The position numbers and the translations under genes were made by a program. Below the pieces are notes generated by a model. It saw only the letters and a list, made by a program, of their open reading frames with translations. It made no database searches and had not been told where the DNA came from. Below, piece by piece: positions 1-8,833 of a stretch of 64,000 bases of DNA. Origin of the DNA: Streptomyces sp. 7-21 (GTDB lineage Bacteria > Actinomycetota > Actinomycetes > Streptomycetales > Streptomycetaceae); the NCBI RefSeq assembly GCF_016741785.1, contig NZ_JAERRL010000003.1, forward strand, positions 186,001-250,000, given 5' to 3'. Every line of letters starts with the position of its first letter. Position 1 is the stretch's first letter.

Positions 1-2085
1 CTGGGCGCCAGGAACGCGAAGTTCGCCGTCTTCCCCGGCTCCGCCCTGTTCAAGCGCCCGCCGCGCTGGGTGATGTCGGCGGAGCTGGTGGAGACCTCCC
101 GGCTGTGGGCGCGGATCAACGCCAGGATCGAGCCGGAGTGGATCGAGCCGCTCGCGGGGCACCTGGTGAAGCGGACCTACAGCGAGCCGCACTGGGAGCA
201 GAAGCAGGCCGCCGTGATGGCGTACGAGCGGGTGACGCTGTACGGCGTGCCCATCGTGGCGCAGCGGAAGGTCAACTACGGGCGGATCGACCCGGAGACC
301 TCCCGTGACCTGTTCCTGCGGCACGCCCTGGTGGAGGGCGACTGGCGCACCCGGCACCGCTTCTTCCACGAGAACCGCCGCCTGCTGGCGGAGGTCGAGG
401 AGCTGGAGCACCGGGCGCGGCGGCGCGACATCCTCGTGGACGACGAGACGCTGTACGACTTCTACGACCAGCGCATCCCCGACCACGTCGTCTCCGGGGC
501 GCACTTCGACGCCTGGTGGAAGAAGAAGCAGCGCGAGGACCCCGACCTGCTCAGCTTCGAGAAGTCGATGCTGATCAACGAGCGGGCAGCGGACGTCACC
601 AAGGCCGACTACCCGGACGTCTGGCGCCAGGGCGGCCTGTCGCTGCGCGTGACCTACCAGTTCGAGCCGGGCGCGGACGCCGACGGCGTGACCGTCCACG
701 TGCCGGTGCAGGTGCTCAGCCAGCTTGAGCCGGAGGGGTTCGACTGGCAGATCCCCGGCCTGCGCGAGCAGCTGGTGACGGAGCTGATCCGCTCGCTGCC
801 CAAGCCGCTGCGGCGCCACTGCGTGCCCGCCCCGGACTTCGCCCGGCGCTTCCTGGCGACGCCGGCGGCGGACCGGGAGACCGGCGCGGGCGGCGAACCG
901 CTGCGGGCGGCGCTGGCGCGGGAGCTGACACGGCTGACCGGGCAGCGGATCACGGCGGAGGACTTCGACCCGGACCGGGTGCCGGACCACCTGAAGATCA
1001 CCTTCCGGGTGGTGGACGAGCGCCGCAAGACGCTGGGCGAAGACAAGGACCTGGCCGCGCTGAAGCGTGCGCTGCGCACGCAGGCGCGGGCGGCCGTCAG
1101 CCGGGCGTTCTCCGGGGCCGGGAAGCCGGGACGGCAGCGGCGCGGCGGCGAGCCCGCCGGGCGGCCGGGCGGCGGCGCGGCGGCGGAGCCCGCGGCGCCG
1201 TGGCTGCGTGAAGGGCTCACGTCGTGGACGATCGGGACGCTGCCGCGCGTGGTGGAGACCCGGCGCGGCGGGCAGCCGGTCAAGGCGTACCCGGCGCTGG
1301 CGGACGAGGGCGCCACGGTGGCGGTGCGGCTGTTCGACAGCGAGGCGGCGCAGCGTCAGGCCATGGCACGCGGCACGCGGCGGCTGCTGCTGCTCACCCT
1401 GCCCGTGGACCCGGCGAAGTTCGCCCAGGACCGGCTGGACAACGCCGCGAAGCTGACGCTGGCAAGCACGCCGCACGGGGGCGTGCGGGCGCTGCTGGAC
1501 GACTGTGTGACGGCGGCGGCCGACCGGCTGGTCGCGGCGCACGGCGGGCCCGCGTGGGATGAGGCGGCCTTTACGCGGCTGCGCGAGGCGGTGCGCGGCG
1601 ACATCGTGGACGCGACCATGCGGACGCTGCGGCAGGCCCGGGAGGTGCTGGCCGCCTGGCAGGCGTGCGAGCGGCGCCTGGCGGGCCTGCGCGGGGCCTC
1701 GCTGCGCGACTCGGTGGCGGATGTGCGGCAGCAGCTGGACGAGCTGATCCGCCCGGGGTTCGTCACCGAGCACGGGGCGCGGCGCCTGCCGGACCTGCTG
1801 CGGTACCTGCGGGCGGTGGACCGCCGCCTCCAGCAGCTGCCGCAGCACGCCGAGCGCGACCGGGCGCGGACGGCGAAGGTGCGGCAGATGCGCGACGAGT
1901 ACGAGTGGCTGCGTGAGCAGTTCCCGCCGGGCGAGCCGCTGCCGCCGGAGGTCACCGAGGTGCGCTGGATGATCGAGGAGCTGCGGGTGAGCTACTTCGC
2001 GCACGCCCTGGGCACCGCGTACCCCGTGTCCGACAAGCGGATCATGAAGGCCGTGGACGCGCTGGCGCCGGCGCACGCCGGGTGA
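1..2085 (+). CDS. hrpA: ATP-dependent RNA helicase HrpA, C-terminal part (5' end outside window)
   Basis: The frame is open from the first base, so this is the last roughly 694 codons of a longer gene. The visible part matches the helicase-associated and DUF3418 region that ends DEAH-box HrpA helicases; landmarks are FEKSMLINERA, LPKPLRRHCVPAPDFARRF and the terminal SDKRIMKAVDAL. HrpA proteins are about 1,300 residues, so the ATPase motor (Walker A, DEAH box) lies upstream and cannot be checked. A Gly/Ala/Arg-rich linker near residue 380 of the visible part looks disordered. The family unwinds RNA and acts in mRNA processing in the cytoplasm. HrpA next to bldC is, from memory, the usual Streptomyces arrangement. 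Confidence 0.9.
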   Translation: MGARNAKFAVFPGSALFKRPPRWVMSAELVETSRLWARINARIEPEWIEPLAGHLVKRTYSEPHWEQKQAAVMAYERVTLYGVPIVAQRKVNYGRIDPETSRDLFLRHALVEGDWRTRHRFFHENRRLLAEVEELEHRARRRDILVDDETLYDFYDQRIPDHVVSGAHFDAWWKKKQREDPDLLSFEKSMLINERAADVTKADYPDVWRQGGLSLRVTYQFEPGADADGVTVHVPVQVLSQLEPEGFDWQIPGLREQLVTELIRSLPKPLRRHCVPAPDFARRFLATPAADRETGAGGEPLRAALARELTRLTGQRITAEDFDPDRVPDHLKITFRVVDERRKTLGEDKDLAALKRALRTQARAAVSRAFSGAGKPGRQRRGGEPAGRPGGGAAAEPAAPWLREGLTSWTIGTLPRVVETRRGGQPVKAYPALADEGATVAVRLFDSEAAQRQAMARGTRRLLLLTLPVDPAKFAQDRLDNAAKLTLASTPHGGVRALLDDCVTAAADRLVAAHGGPAWDEAAFTRLREAVRGDIVDATMRTLRQAREVLAAWQACERRLAGLRGASLRDSVADVRQQLDELIRPGFVTEHGARRLPDLLRYLRAVDRRLQQLPQHAERDRARTAKVRQMRDEYEWLREQFPPGEPLPPEVTEVRWMIEELRVSYFAHALGTAYPVSDKRIMKAVDALAPAHAG

Positions 2086-2174
2086 GCGGCCGGGGCTCTG
2101 CCGCCGGGAGGGCGTCGCGTCCAGGGCGATTAGCTACCTGCGGCGCGGCTGGGGTAGAGTCCCGTTCGCGACAT

Positions 2175-2249
2175 GGTCCTGTGGAGCAGCTTGGAGTGCT
2201 CGCCACCCTGTCAAGGTGGAGGCCGCGGGTTCAAATCCCGTCAGGACCG
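2175..2249 (+). tRNA. tRNA-Asp (anticodon GTC)
   Basis: A complete cloverleaf is visible: acceptor arms GGTCCTG and CAGGACC, discriminator G, anticodon stem CCACC/GGTGG around loop CTGTCAA with anticodon GTC at 2210-2212, and a T-arm containing GGTTCAAATCC. CCA is not encoded. A TAGAGT -10-like hexamer lies at 2155-2160. The same hexamer precedes both tRNA-Gly genes in this window. Confidence 0.96.
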
Positions 2250-2258
2250 CGGCCGTAG

Positions 2259-2306
2259 CCCGGACCTCATCGATTCGATGCCGAACCGAAGGGGTCCGGG
2301 TTTCTT
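2259..2306 (+). terminator. Terminator of tRNA-Asp
   Basis: CCCGGACC (2259-2266) pairs with GGTCCGGG (2293-2300) across a 26-nt loop and is followed by TTTCTT. It starts 10 nt after the tRNA. Confidence 0.6.
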
Positions 2307-2428
2307 GTGTGCGCTAATACCTCATGCCCGACCTCCGGGACAAGAGGGACGAGGTGTGACGGGAGTCACTCAACTCGACTGCGGGCTGAGGCCGTACGAC
2401 CCCGCAGCGATACGCCCCCATTTAATAT

Positions 2429-2440
2429 GTGCAATTGCAC
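2429..2440. promoter_or_regulatory. 12-bp perfect palindrome GTGCAATTGCAC
   Basis: A self-complementary 12-mer in an unusually AT-rich patch, in the gap between tRNA-Asp and the bldC terminator. No gene starts beside it on either strand and its role is unknown. Confidence 0.3.
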
Positions 2441-2480
2441 GGCCGTTCCGAGGCCACCGCGGGGCCCTCGCGCGGACACA

Positions 2481-2518
2481 AAGATCGCGCCGGACCCGGC
2501 GGAGTCCGGCGCGATCTT
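2481..2518. terminator. Strong terminator downstream of bldC
   Basis: A perfect 15-bp stem (2481-2495 with 2504-2518) with an 8-nt loop, located about 54 nt past the bldC stop. The stem ends in AA/TT on both sides, so it can act in either direction. The rest of the 322-bp gap between tRNA-Asp and bldC shows no gene. Confidence 0.8.
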
Positions 2519-2571
2519 GAGACCAAGCGGACCGGAGTGGGGGCTCCGGAGCCTGGGTTGTGCGGTGTTGC

Positions 2572-2778
2572 TCAGGCCTCGCCACGCTGCTGCGGGATGC
2601 CCGCGAGAAGCGCGCGCACCTCCGCTTCGCGGTAACGGCGGTGCCCGCCGAGCGTGCGGATCGAGGTGAGCTTGCCCGCCTTTGCCCAGCGTGTGACCGT
2701 TTTCGGGTCGACGCGGAACATGGTGGCAACCTCAGCCGGGGTCAGCAGCGGCTCAGCATCAGGGGTGCGAGCGGTCAT
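2572..2778 (-). CDS. bldC: Developmental regulator BldC (MerR-type winged helix)
   Basis: A 68-residue protein made almost wholly of one MerR-type DNA-binding domain: LLTPAEVATMFRVDPKTVTR is the helix-turn-helix and GGHRRYREAEV the wing. Length and sequence match Streptomyces BldC, which differs from S. coelicolor BldC, as I remember it, at only one position near the C terminus. BldC binds DNA as a head-to-tail oligomer and holds cells in vegetative growth. The ATG has a GAGGAGG Shine-Dalgarno six bases upstream. A long gene-free stretch lies before it and a strong terminator after it, so it is monocistronic. Confidence 0.97.
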   Translation of the reverse strand: MTARTPDAEPLLTPAEVATMFRVDPKTVTRWAKAGKLTSIRTLGGHRRYREAEVRALLAGIPQQRGEA

Positions 2779-3020
2779 GAGCGGCCTCCTCGGGAGAACC
2801 GAACCATCACGGTTCTTTCCTCTAAATTCTGCACCTTGACCCGCGTTGCCCGAAATGGCAGACGCGGGCCGAGTCGGTTATAGGACGAACGGCTTGTCCT
2901 CGGCACTACAACTACACCATCCGTCCAGCCGGGTCGGCCAAACCGATGGAATTGCCCTCTCAGGTGTTCAACCTCGACGGAAGCCGATGGACTATGCCAT
3001 AGCGGACAGTTACCCGTCCG

Positions 3021-3051
3021 TGACGATCCGTCACTTCATGACGGGCCGTCA
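3021..3051. promoter_or_regulatory. Two tandem TGACG dyads (candidate operator)
   Basis: TGACGATCCGTCA (3021-3033) and TGACGGGCCGTCA (3039-3051) share the same arms with centres 18 bp apart. They lie about 245-275 bp upstream of the bldC start. The binder is unknown. Confidence 0.35.
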
Positions 3052-3081
3052 GCAGCCCCGCCGACGAGCCGCAATACCGAC

Positions 3082-3123
3082 CTATCCGCCCTGTCGCGGA
3101 TAGATGGAGCCGGTCCGGGCTCC
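3082..3123 (-). terminator. Two adjacent hairpins, probable end of the leftward transcript
   Basis: CTATCCGC/GCGGATAG (3082-3103, 6-nt loop) and GGAGCC/GGCTCC (3106-3123) lie about 120 nt past the stop of the 278-residue gene to the right. Confidence 0.4.
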
Positions 3124-3243
3124 TTGTCCTATTTTGACACGAGGATACTGCTTGGAGGCAAGACTCCCGCAGATGTGCCTTACGTCACGCTTAAGGGACT
3201 TTCGTCCCGGACGATGGTCCCCGCACCGCCAGCCGGCCGCCGT

Positions 3244-4080
3244 TCAGTTGGCGAACTGGCGCTCGCGGACCGTCATCCAGCGATCGGTGAGCTCCTCGTA
3301 CAGCTGGCTCGCCCGCTCCAGGTCGCCCTTGGCGAGCGCGGCCAGCGCCTCGGTCACCTGAGCCACCGAACGGTCGGCCGCCAACTGCTCTTCGGAGATC
3401 GTATAAACCAATCCGCCGTAGTCCAGTTCGACAAGTGAACGAGGATGGAACTCCTCAAGCCACCGGCCCACGTCCGTGAGCGCCTCCGCCAGCGGTCCCT
3501 GCGGCATCGACTCCCGCACCGTCCGCAGCCCCCGCGCCACCCGCCGCCGCGCCTGCACCATCGGCGTCCGGTACCGCAGGCTGGGCACCCGCTGACCGGA
3601 CTCCCCGGCCGGGCGGAAGCAGCGGTCCTCCTCGCCGAAGAGCACGAACCACCGCACCGGCACGTGCCACAGCGCCGACCTGATCCACGGCCTGGCGTCC
3701 GGATTCCGCACCCGCCACCGGCGGTACTCGTCCGCCGCCGAGCGCCGCGCCGCCGGCGGCATCGCGGCGTCCACCACCGGCTGCGGCATCAGCCAGTGCC
3801 CCACCTCACCCATCGCCTGCCAGGCCCGCAGCCGCAGCCGCCACGGGCACACGCACACGACGCCGTCCACCCGCGCCACGTACGCGTCCCCGCTCTCGTG
3901 CCGCGGCGCCGCCCGCGGCGGGATAGCCAGCAGCCCCGAGAGGGCCTGCCGCAGCTCGTCCTGCACGTCCGGCAGCGCCTCGCGCTGGGCGTACTCGGCC
4001 CAGTAGGCCCGCTCGGGCTCGGGAAAGGCCGCGAGCGGCTCGTAGACCCTGAGAAACGCGGCGTACGGCACGTGCGGCAC
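3244..4080 (-). CDS. Conserved hypothetical protein between bldC and vdh
   Basis: I do not recognise a functional family. The likely product is 278 residues, starting at the GTG that encodes [26 protein letters not shown] lies a few bases upstream, whereas the open frame before it has no such signal. There is no signal peptide or membrane segment. Arg- and Trp-rich stretches ([21 protein letters not shown], residues about 145-165) and an acidic/amphipathic C-terminal helix suggest a soluble cytosolic protein. As I recall, an orthologue sits at the same place between bldC and vdh in S. coelicolor. It is transcribed away from vdh with a 228-bp shared upstream region. Confidence 0.8.
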   Translation of the reverse strand: MPHVPYAAFLRVYEPLAAFPEPERAYWAEYAQREALPDVQDELRQALSGLLAIPPRAAPRHESGDAYVARVDGVVCVCPWRLRLRAWQAMGEVGHWLMPQPVVDAAMPPAARRSAADEYRRWRVRNPDARPWIRSALWHVPVRWFVLFGEEDRCFRPAGESGQRVPSLRYRTPMVQARRRVARGLRTVRESMPQGPLAEALTDVGRWLEEFHPRSLVELDYGGLVYTISEEQLAADRSVAQVTEALAALAKGDLERASQLYEELTDRWMTVRERQFAN

Positions 4081-4252
4081 GCGGCCCTCCCTGCTGTGTC
4101 GTGGACGGTCCTGGCAGTAGTCCCGGCAGTACGGGGTTGTCCTGGCCGGTGGGTGGCATCCGTGGGCGACGGGGCGGAACCCTGTAGTGGCGGCAGTGTG
4201 ACCAACCCGGAACACACAGCCGGTCCGCACCGCCGTACCCTCATCTCACCAT

Positions 4253-4277
4253 CGCCCTCCCCACCCATGGGAGGGCG
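4253..4277 (+). promoter_or_regulatory. Hairpin in the vdh leader
   Basis: CGCCCTCCC (4253-4261) pairs with GGGAGGGCG (4269-4277) around a 7-nt loop. It ends 31 nt before the vdh GTG, just upstream of the CAGGAG ribosome binding site. It could be a leader regulatory structure or an upstream terminator. Confidence 0.4.
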
Positions 4278-4308
4278 CCGCCGCTATCGCCACGCAGGAG
4301 TCACCACC

Positions 4309-5418
4309 GTGACCGATGACGTACGTACCGCCAGCGTGCTGGAGACCCTGTTCCAATCCGACCCGGCCGACCAGGGGGGCCACGAGCAGGTCGTGCTCGG
4401 GCAGGACCGGGAGACCGGCCTGAAGGCCGTGATCGCCATCCACTCGACCGCCCTGGGTCCCGCCCTCGGCGGCACCCGGTTCCACGCCTACCCGCACGCC
4501 GCCTCCGCCGAGGAGGCGGCCTTCCGCGACGCCCTCAACCTCGCCCGGGGCATGAGCTACAAGAACGCCATGGCCTCCCTGCCGCACGGCGGAGGCAAGG
4601 CGGTGATCATCGGCGATCCCGAGGAGATCAAGACCGAGCGCCTGCTGCTCGCCTACGGCCGCCTGGTGGCCTCGCTCGGCGGCCGCTACGTCACGGCGTG
4701 CGACGTGGGCACCTACGTGCCGGACATGGACGTCATCGCCCGCGAGTGCCCCTGGACGACCGGCCGCTCGCCGGAGCACGGCGGGGCGGGCGACTCGTCG
4801 GTCCTGACCGCCTACGGCGTGTTCCAGGGCATGCGGGCCTGCGCCGCCTACCGCTGGGGAGATCCCTCGCTCGAGGGCCGCACGGTGGGCGTGGCCGGCG
4901 TCGGCAAGGTCGGCCACCTGCTGGTGGGACACCTGGTCGAGGCGGGGGCGCGGGTCATCGTCACCGACGTGCGCGAGGCGGCGGTGCGGCGCGTGCTCCA
5001 GGCGCACCCCGGCGTCACCGCCGTGCCCGACACGGACGCGCTGATCCGCACCGAAGGGCTGGACATCTACTCGCCCTGCGCCCTCGGCGGGGCGCTCAAC
5101 GACGCCACCGTGCCCGCGCTGACCGCCGGCATCGTCTGCGGCGCCGCCAACAACCAGCTCCACCACCCCGGCGTCGAGAAGGACCTCGACCACCGCGGCA
5201 TCCTCTACGCCCCCGACTACGTCGTGAACTCCGGCGGCGTCATCCAGGTCGCCGACGAGCTCCAGGGCTTCGACTTTGCACGTGCGAAGGAAAAAACGGC
5301 GAAGATCTTCGACACCACGCTGGAGATCTTCCAGCGCGCGGCCGCGGAGGGCATCCCCCCGGCAGCCGCCGCTGACCGCATCGCGGAGCAGCGGATGGCC
5401 GCCGCCACGACGGCGTAG
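4309..5418 (+). CDS. vdh: Valine (branched-chain amino acid) dehydrogenase
   Basis: The 369-residue product oxidatively deaminates valine, leucine and isoleucine to 2-oxo acids with NAD+, feeding branched-chain catabolism and acyl-CoA precursor supply. The Glu/Leu/Phe/Val dehydrogenase signature is clear: catalytic Lys85 in GMSYKNA and a glycine-rich [10 protein letters not shown] segment with Lys97. The C-terminal Rossmann domain has GVAGVGKVG near residue 195. The frame is open a long way upstream, but the GTG encoding [10 protein letters not shown] has CAGGAG eight bases before it and fits the family length. Valine rather than leucine preference is inferred from Streptomyces synteny. Confidence 0.93.
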   Translation: MTDDVRTASVLETLFQSDPADQGGHEQVVLGQDRETGLKAVIAIHSTALGPALGGTRFHAYPHAASAEEAAFRDALNLARGMSYKNAMASLPHGGGKAVIIGDPEEIKTERLLLAYGRLVASLGGRYVTACDVGTYVPDMDVIARECPWTTGRSPEHGGAGDSSVLTAYGVFQGMRACAAYRWGDPSLEGRTVGVAGVGKVGHLLVGHLVEAGARVIVTDVREAAVRRVLQAHPGVTAVPDTDALIRTEGLDIYSPCALGGALNDATVPALTAGIVCGAANNQLHHPGVEKDLDHRGILYAPDYVVNSGGVIQVADELQGFDFARAKEKTAKIFDTTLEIFQRAAAEGIPPAAAADRIAEQRMAAATTA

Positions 5419-5659
5419 GCCAAGCCCGGCGCGAGTCGTGCGGGGAAAGAAGGTAAAATCGACAGCGACCAGCACGGAGAGGACCATCGAGCCGCCGTCG
5501 ACGGGTCCGGGTGATGTGGACGGCGTACCGCAGGCACGCGGAAGCAGGTACGGTTGAAGCCCGATGGACCGGATTCTCACCTGAGAGTCCGCTCTCAATC
5601 ATGTGAACGATGTCAACACTCCGGGGCCGTTGCGCCCCGTCGTTGAGGGGGTCGAGCCA

Positions 5660-5920
5660 ATGGGGCGCGGCCGGGCCAAGGCCAAGCAGACGAAGGTCGC
5701 CCGCCAGCTGAAGTACAACAGCGGCAGGACGGACCTCTCCCGCCTGGCCGAAGAGCTGGGTGCATCGACGCCGGACCGGCCGTCGAACGGCGAGCGGTTC
5801 GAGGACGGCGACGAGCTGGACGACGACCTGTACGCACGGTACGCGGAGCTGTACAACGAGGAGGATGAGGACGACGAACCGTCCTCGGATGCGTCCTCCA
5901 AACGGCGAGGCGGCGCCTGA
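5660..5920 (+). CDS. DUF3073 family protein
   Basis: A small 86-residue protein starting MGRGRAKAKQTKVARQLKY, the conserved basic N terminus of DUF3073. The rest is very acidic (DGDELDDDLYARYAELYNEE) with a basic tail. Start chosen at the ATG eight bases after GAGGGGG; an in-frame extension upstream lacks the family sequence. Function is unknown. From memory it lies between vdh and purM in Streptomyces generally. The 241-bp gap after vdh holds a TAAAAT -10-like box at 5453-5458 and a small hairpin (TGAGAG/CTCTCA, 5582-5597). Confidence 0.88.
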   Translation: MGRGRAKAKQTKVARQLKYNSGRTDLSRLAEELGASTPDRPSNGERFEDGDELDDDLYARYAELYNEEDEDDEPSSDASSKRRGGA

Positions 5921-5965
5921 GCCGCCCTGCCCCGAGCGCGCGAGGCTAACTCCCGCAAGCACTGA

Positions 5966-5991
5966 CCCGGTCCGGCCCCTGCCGGACCGGG
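5966..5991. terminator. Bidirectional terminator between DUF3073 and purM
   Basis: CCCGGTCCGGC and GCCGGACCGGG form an 11-bp stem with a CCCT loop between two convergent genes, followed rightward by GCTTCG and ending 13 nt from the purM stop. Confidence 0.75.
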
Positions 5992-6004
5992 CTTCGTGCT
6001 GTGG

Positions 6005-7084
6005 TCAGCCTCCATAGTCACCGTGCGTCTCGACCGGCGCGCCGCCCTGAGCCCGCGGCCGGATCTCACCGGCGGCCCAGGCCGGCACTCCCCGTTCCGA
6101 CAGGACGGCGAGCGCGGCGTCCGCCGCGCCGGCCGGGACGACGGCCACCATGCCGACGCCCATGTTGAACGTGCGCTCCAGCTCGTCGCGCGCCACCCCG
6201 CCGACCTCGCCGACCAGCGAGAACACCGGCGCGGGCGTCCAGGTCGAGCGGTCGACCACGGCCGTCAGGCCGTCCGGGATCACCCGCGCCAGGTTGCCGG
6301 CGAGCCCGCCGCCCGTGACGTGCGCAAAGGCGTGCACCTCGCAGCGCGCCGCCAGATCCAGGCAGTCGAGGGCGTAGATGCGGGTGGGCTCCAGCAGCTC
6401 CTCGCCCAGCGTCCTGCCCAGCTCCGGCACGTGCCGCTCCAGCGTCCAGCCGCCTTCGGCCGTGAAGTGCCGGAAGACGTGCCGCACCAGGGAGTACCCG
6501 TTGGAGTGCAGGCCCGAGGAGGCCAGCGCGAGCACCGTGTCACCGGCCCGGACCCGGTCGGGCCCCAGCAGCCGGTCCGCCTCGACCACGCCGGTGGCCG
6601 CGCCCGCCACGTCGTACTCGTCCGGGCCCAGCAGGCCGGGGTGCTCGGCGGTCTCGCCGCCCACCAGCGCGCAGCCCGCCAGCGCGCAGCCCTCCGCGAT
6701 GCCCTTGACGATGGCGGCGACCCGCTCCGGATCGACCTTGCCGACGCAGACGTAGTCCGTCATGAACAGCGGCTCGGCGCCGCAGACCACCAGATCGTCC
6801 ACGACCATGGCGACCAGGTCACGGCCGATCGTGTCGTGCGTGTCCATGCGCTGGGCCACGGCCAGCTTCGTGCCGACGCCGTCGGTGGCCGAGGCCAGCA
6901 GCGGGCGGCGGTACCGGGTCAGCGCGGACGCGTCGAACAGGCCGGCGAAGCCGCCGAGGCCACCGATGCTTTCGGGGCGCTGCGCCGTGGCCACCCACTT
7001 CTTCATCAGCTCGACGGCGGTGTCGCCGGCGGCGATGTCCACCCCCGCAGCGGCGTAGGAGGCGCCGGGCGTGTCGTTGGTCAT
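6005..7084 (-). CDS. purM: Phosphoribosylformylglycinamidine cyclo-ligase (AIR synthetase)
   Basis: The 359-residue product closes FGAM to AIR with ATP, step five of de novo purine synthesis. It has the PurM/PurL-type fold: the N-terminal half contains LASATDGVGTKL and the VVDDLVVCGAEPLFMTDY segment; the C-terminal half contains GGLAGNLARV and FNMGVGMV. Length matches the family. Purines may be limiting for its expression together with purF, which lies 50 nt upstream on the same strand, so the two are probably cotranscribed. It converges on DUF3073. Confidence 0.97.
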   Translation of the reverse strand: MTNDTPGASYAAAGVDIAAGDTAVELMKKWVATAQRPESIGGLGGFAGLFDASALTRYRRPLLASATDGVGTKLAVAQRMDTHDTIGRDLVAMVVDDLVVCGAEPLFMTDYVCVGKVDPERVAAIVKGIAEGCALAGCALVGGETAEHPGLLGPDEYDVAGAATGVVEADRLLGPDRVRAGDTVLALASSGLHSNGYSLVRHVFRHFTAEGGWTLERHVPELGRTLGEELLEPTRIYALDCLDLAARCEVHAFAHVTGGGLAGNLARVIPDGLTAVVDRSTWTPAPVFSLVGEVGGVARDELERTFNMGVGMVAVVPAGAADAALAVLSERGVPAWAAGEIRPRAQGGAPVETHGDYGG

Positions 7085-7134
7085 AGTGTCTCTCTCGTCA
7101 CAGGGCTCACCGCGGCCGCGGGTGCGTGCCCTCG

Positions 7135-8760
7135 TCAGGGACGCCGCAGCGCGTCGGCGGCGCCGGGGCCGGTCAGCAGGGGAAGCCGGGTCCGCGGCGA
7201 TGCCGCGGCCTCACCGGCGGTCTCACCAGCGGCCCCGCCGGCGGTCTGCCCGGGGCCGCCTGAGGGCTGCTCCAGCAGGTCCTTGCCGAGGCGCTCCGGC
7301 TCGGGCAGGTCGATCGGATAGTCGCCGTCGAAGCAGGCCCGGCACAGGTCCGCTTTGGGGAGGGTGGTGGCCTCGACCATGGCGTCCAGGGATATGTACG
7401 CCAGGGAGTCGGCGCCGATCGAGGCGGCGATCTCGTCCACGGCCAGGCCGTTGGCGATCAGCTCCGCGCGGGTGGCGAAGTCGATGCCGAGGAAGCAGGG
7501 CCACTTGATCGGCGGGGAGCTGATGCGGACGTGCACCTCGGCGGCGCCCGCCTCGCGGAGCATCCGGACCAGCGCGCGCTGGGTGTTGCCCCGGACGATC
7601 GAGTCGTCCACGACGACGAGCCGCTTGCCCCGGATGACCTCTTTCAGCGGATTCAGCTTCAGCCGGATTCCCAGCTGCCGGATGGTCTGGCTCGGCTGGA
7701 TGAACGTGCGGCCCACGTAGGAGTTCTTCACCAGACCGGAGCCGTACGGGATGCCGCTGGCCTCGGCGTAGCCGATCGCGGCCGGCGTCCCGGACTCCGG
7801 CGTGGATATCACCAGATCGGCGTCGGCCGGAGCCTCGGCCGCCAGGCGCCGGCCCATCTCCACCCGGGAGAGGTAGACGTTCCGCCCCGAGATGTCGGAG
7901 TCCGGGCGCGCGAGGTACACGTGCTCGAAGACACAGCCCCGCGGCTTCGCTTCCGCGAACCGTGTGGAGCGCAGCCCGCCCTCGTCGATGGAGATCATCT
8001 CGCCCGGCTCGACCTCGCGGACCACGGAGGCGCCGACGATGTCCAGCGCGGCCGTCTCGGAGGCCACGACCCAGCCGCGCTCCAGGCGGCCGAGCACCAG
8101 CGGCCTGATGCCCTGCGGGTCACGCGCCGCGTAGAGCGTGTCCTCGTCCATGAACACGAAGCTGTAGGCGCCCTTGACCAGCGGCAGCACCTTCGGCGCG
8201 GCCTCGGCGACGGTCAGGGGGTTGCCGTTCTCGTCCCGCTGGCCCGCGAGGAGGGCGGTGACGAGGTCGGTGTCGTTGGTGGCCTGGCGGCGCGCGGACC
8301 GGCCCTGCCCCGGCAGGGCGGCGGCGAGCTCGGCGAGCTCCGCGGTGTTCACCAGGTTGCCGTTGTGCCCCAGGGCGATGGAGCCATGGCCGGTGGCACG
8401 GAACGTCGGCTGGGCGTTCTCCCAGGTGGGAGCGCCGGTCGTGGAGTAGCGGGCGTGGCCGACGGCGATGTGCCCCGTCAGCGAGGTCAGCGACGTCTCG
8501 TCGAAGACCTGCGAGACCAGGCCCATGTCCTTGAAGACCAGGATCTTCGAGCCATCGCTCACCGCGATGCCCGCGGACTCCTGGCCGCGGTGCTGCAACG
8601 CGTAGAGACCGAAAAAGGTGAGCTTCGCGACCTCCTCGCCCGGCGCCCAGACGCCGAAGACCCCGCACGCGTCCCGGGGGCCCTGCTCGGGGAGGCCGCT
8701 CACACAATCGCTGAGCGGATCACGGTCGTGGCTGTGTCGTCCTTCATCACCACGTGGCAC
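7135..8760 (-). CDS. purF: Amidophosphoribosyltransferase (glutamine PRPP amidotransferase)
   Basis: The 541-residue product makes phosphoribosylamine from PRPP and glutamine, the committed and feedback-inhibited step of purine synthesis. The N-terminal nucleophile family is shown by Cys32 in RDACGVFGVW after a short propeptide; ALQHRGQESAGIA follows. The PRPP-binding loop VVVDDSIVRGNTQ is near residue 380. Cysteines in KWPCFLG and LCRACFDGDYP fit the iron-sulfur subclass. The GTG start gives the N terminus VPRGDEG, which resembles Streptomyces PurF as I remember it. The last 45 residues are a Gly/Ala-rich tail beyond the catalytic domain. Confidence 0.97.
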   Translation of the reverse strand: MPRGDEGRHSHDRDPLSDCVSGLPEQGPRDACGVFGVWAPGEEVAKLTFFGLYALQHRGQESAGIAVSDGSKILVFKDMGLVSQVFDETSLTSLTGHIAVGHARYSTTGAPTWENAQPTFRATGHGSIALGHNGNLVNTAELAELAAALPGQGRSARRQATNDTDLVTALLAGQRDENGNPLTVAEAAPKVLPLVKGAYSFVFMDEDTLYAARDPQGIRPLVLGRLERGWVVASETAALDIVGASVVREVEPGEMISIDEGGLRSTRFAEAKPRGCVFEHVYLARPDSDISGRNVYLSRVEMGRRLAAEAPADADLVISTPESGTPAAIGYAEASGIPYGSGLVKNSYVGRTFIQPSQTIRQLGIRLKLNPLKEVIRGKRLVVVDDSIVRGNTQRALVRMLREAGAAEVHVRISSPPIKWPCFLGIDFATRAELIANGLAVDEIAASIGADSLAYISLDAMVEATTLPKADLCRACFDGDYPIDLPEPERLGKDLLEQPSGGPGQTAGGAAGETAGEAAASPRTRLPLLTGPGAADALRRP

Positions 8761-8833
8761 ACCACGAGTTTAGGCCAGGCGGGGATCCCAGCGAGACCCT
8801 CTTGGACTGTGAGACAGACCCCATCCGCCCGCC

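Larger units (their letters stand above)
2779..3243. other. 465-bp gene-free region upstream of bldC
   Basis: No coding frame with typical codon bias is present. The region must hold the bldC promoter and the 3' end of the next leftward gene. It contains an inverted repeat in the leader (AGAACCG at 2795-2801 with CGGTTCT at 2810-2816), two TGACG-type dyads near 3021-3051 and two hairpins at 3082-3123. Confidence 0.6.

Noticed and set aside
2173..2520. Open frame starting inside the tRNA-Asp gene
   Set aside because: It overlaps the tRNA and its terminator and shows no codon bias or homology.
3445..4308. Large in-frame extension before valine dehydrogenase that would give a 657-residue protein
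   Set aside because: It is Pro/His/Arg-rich, runs antiparallel through the conserved hypothetical gene on the other strand, and the vdh GTG with its CAGGAG site explains the start.
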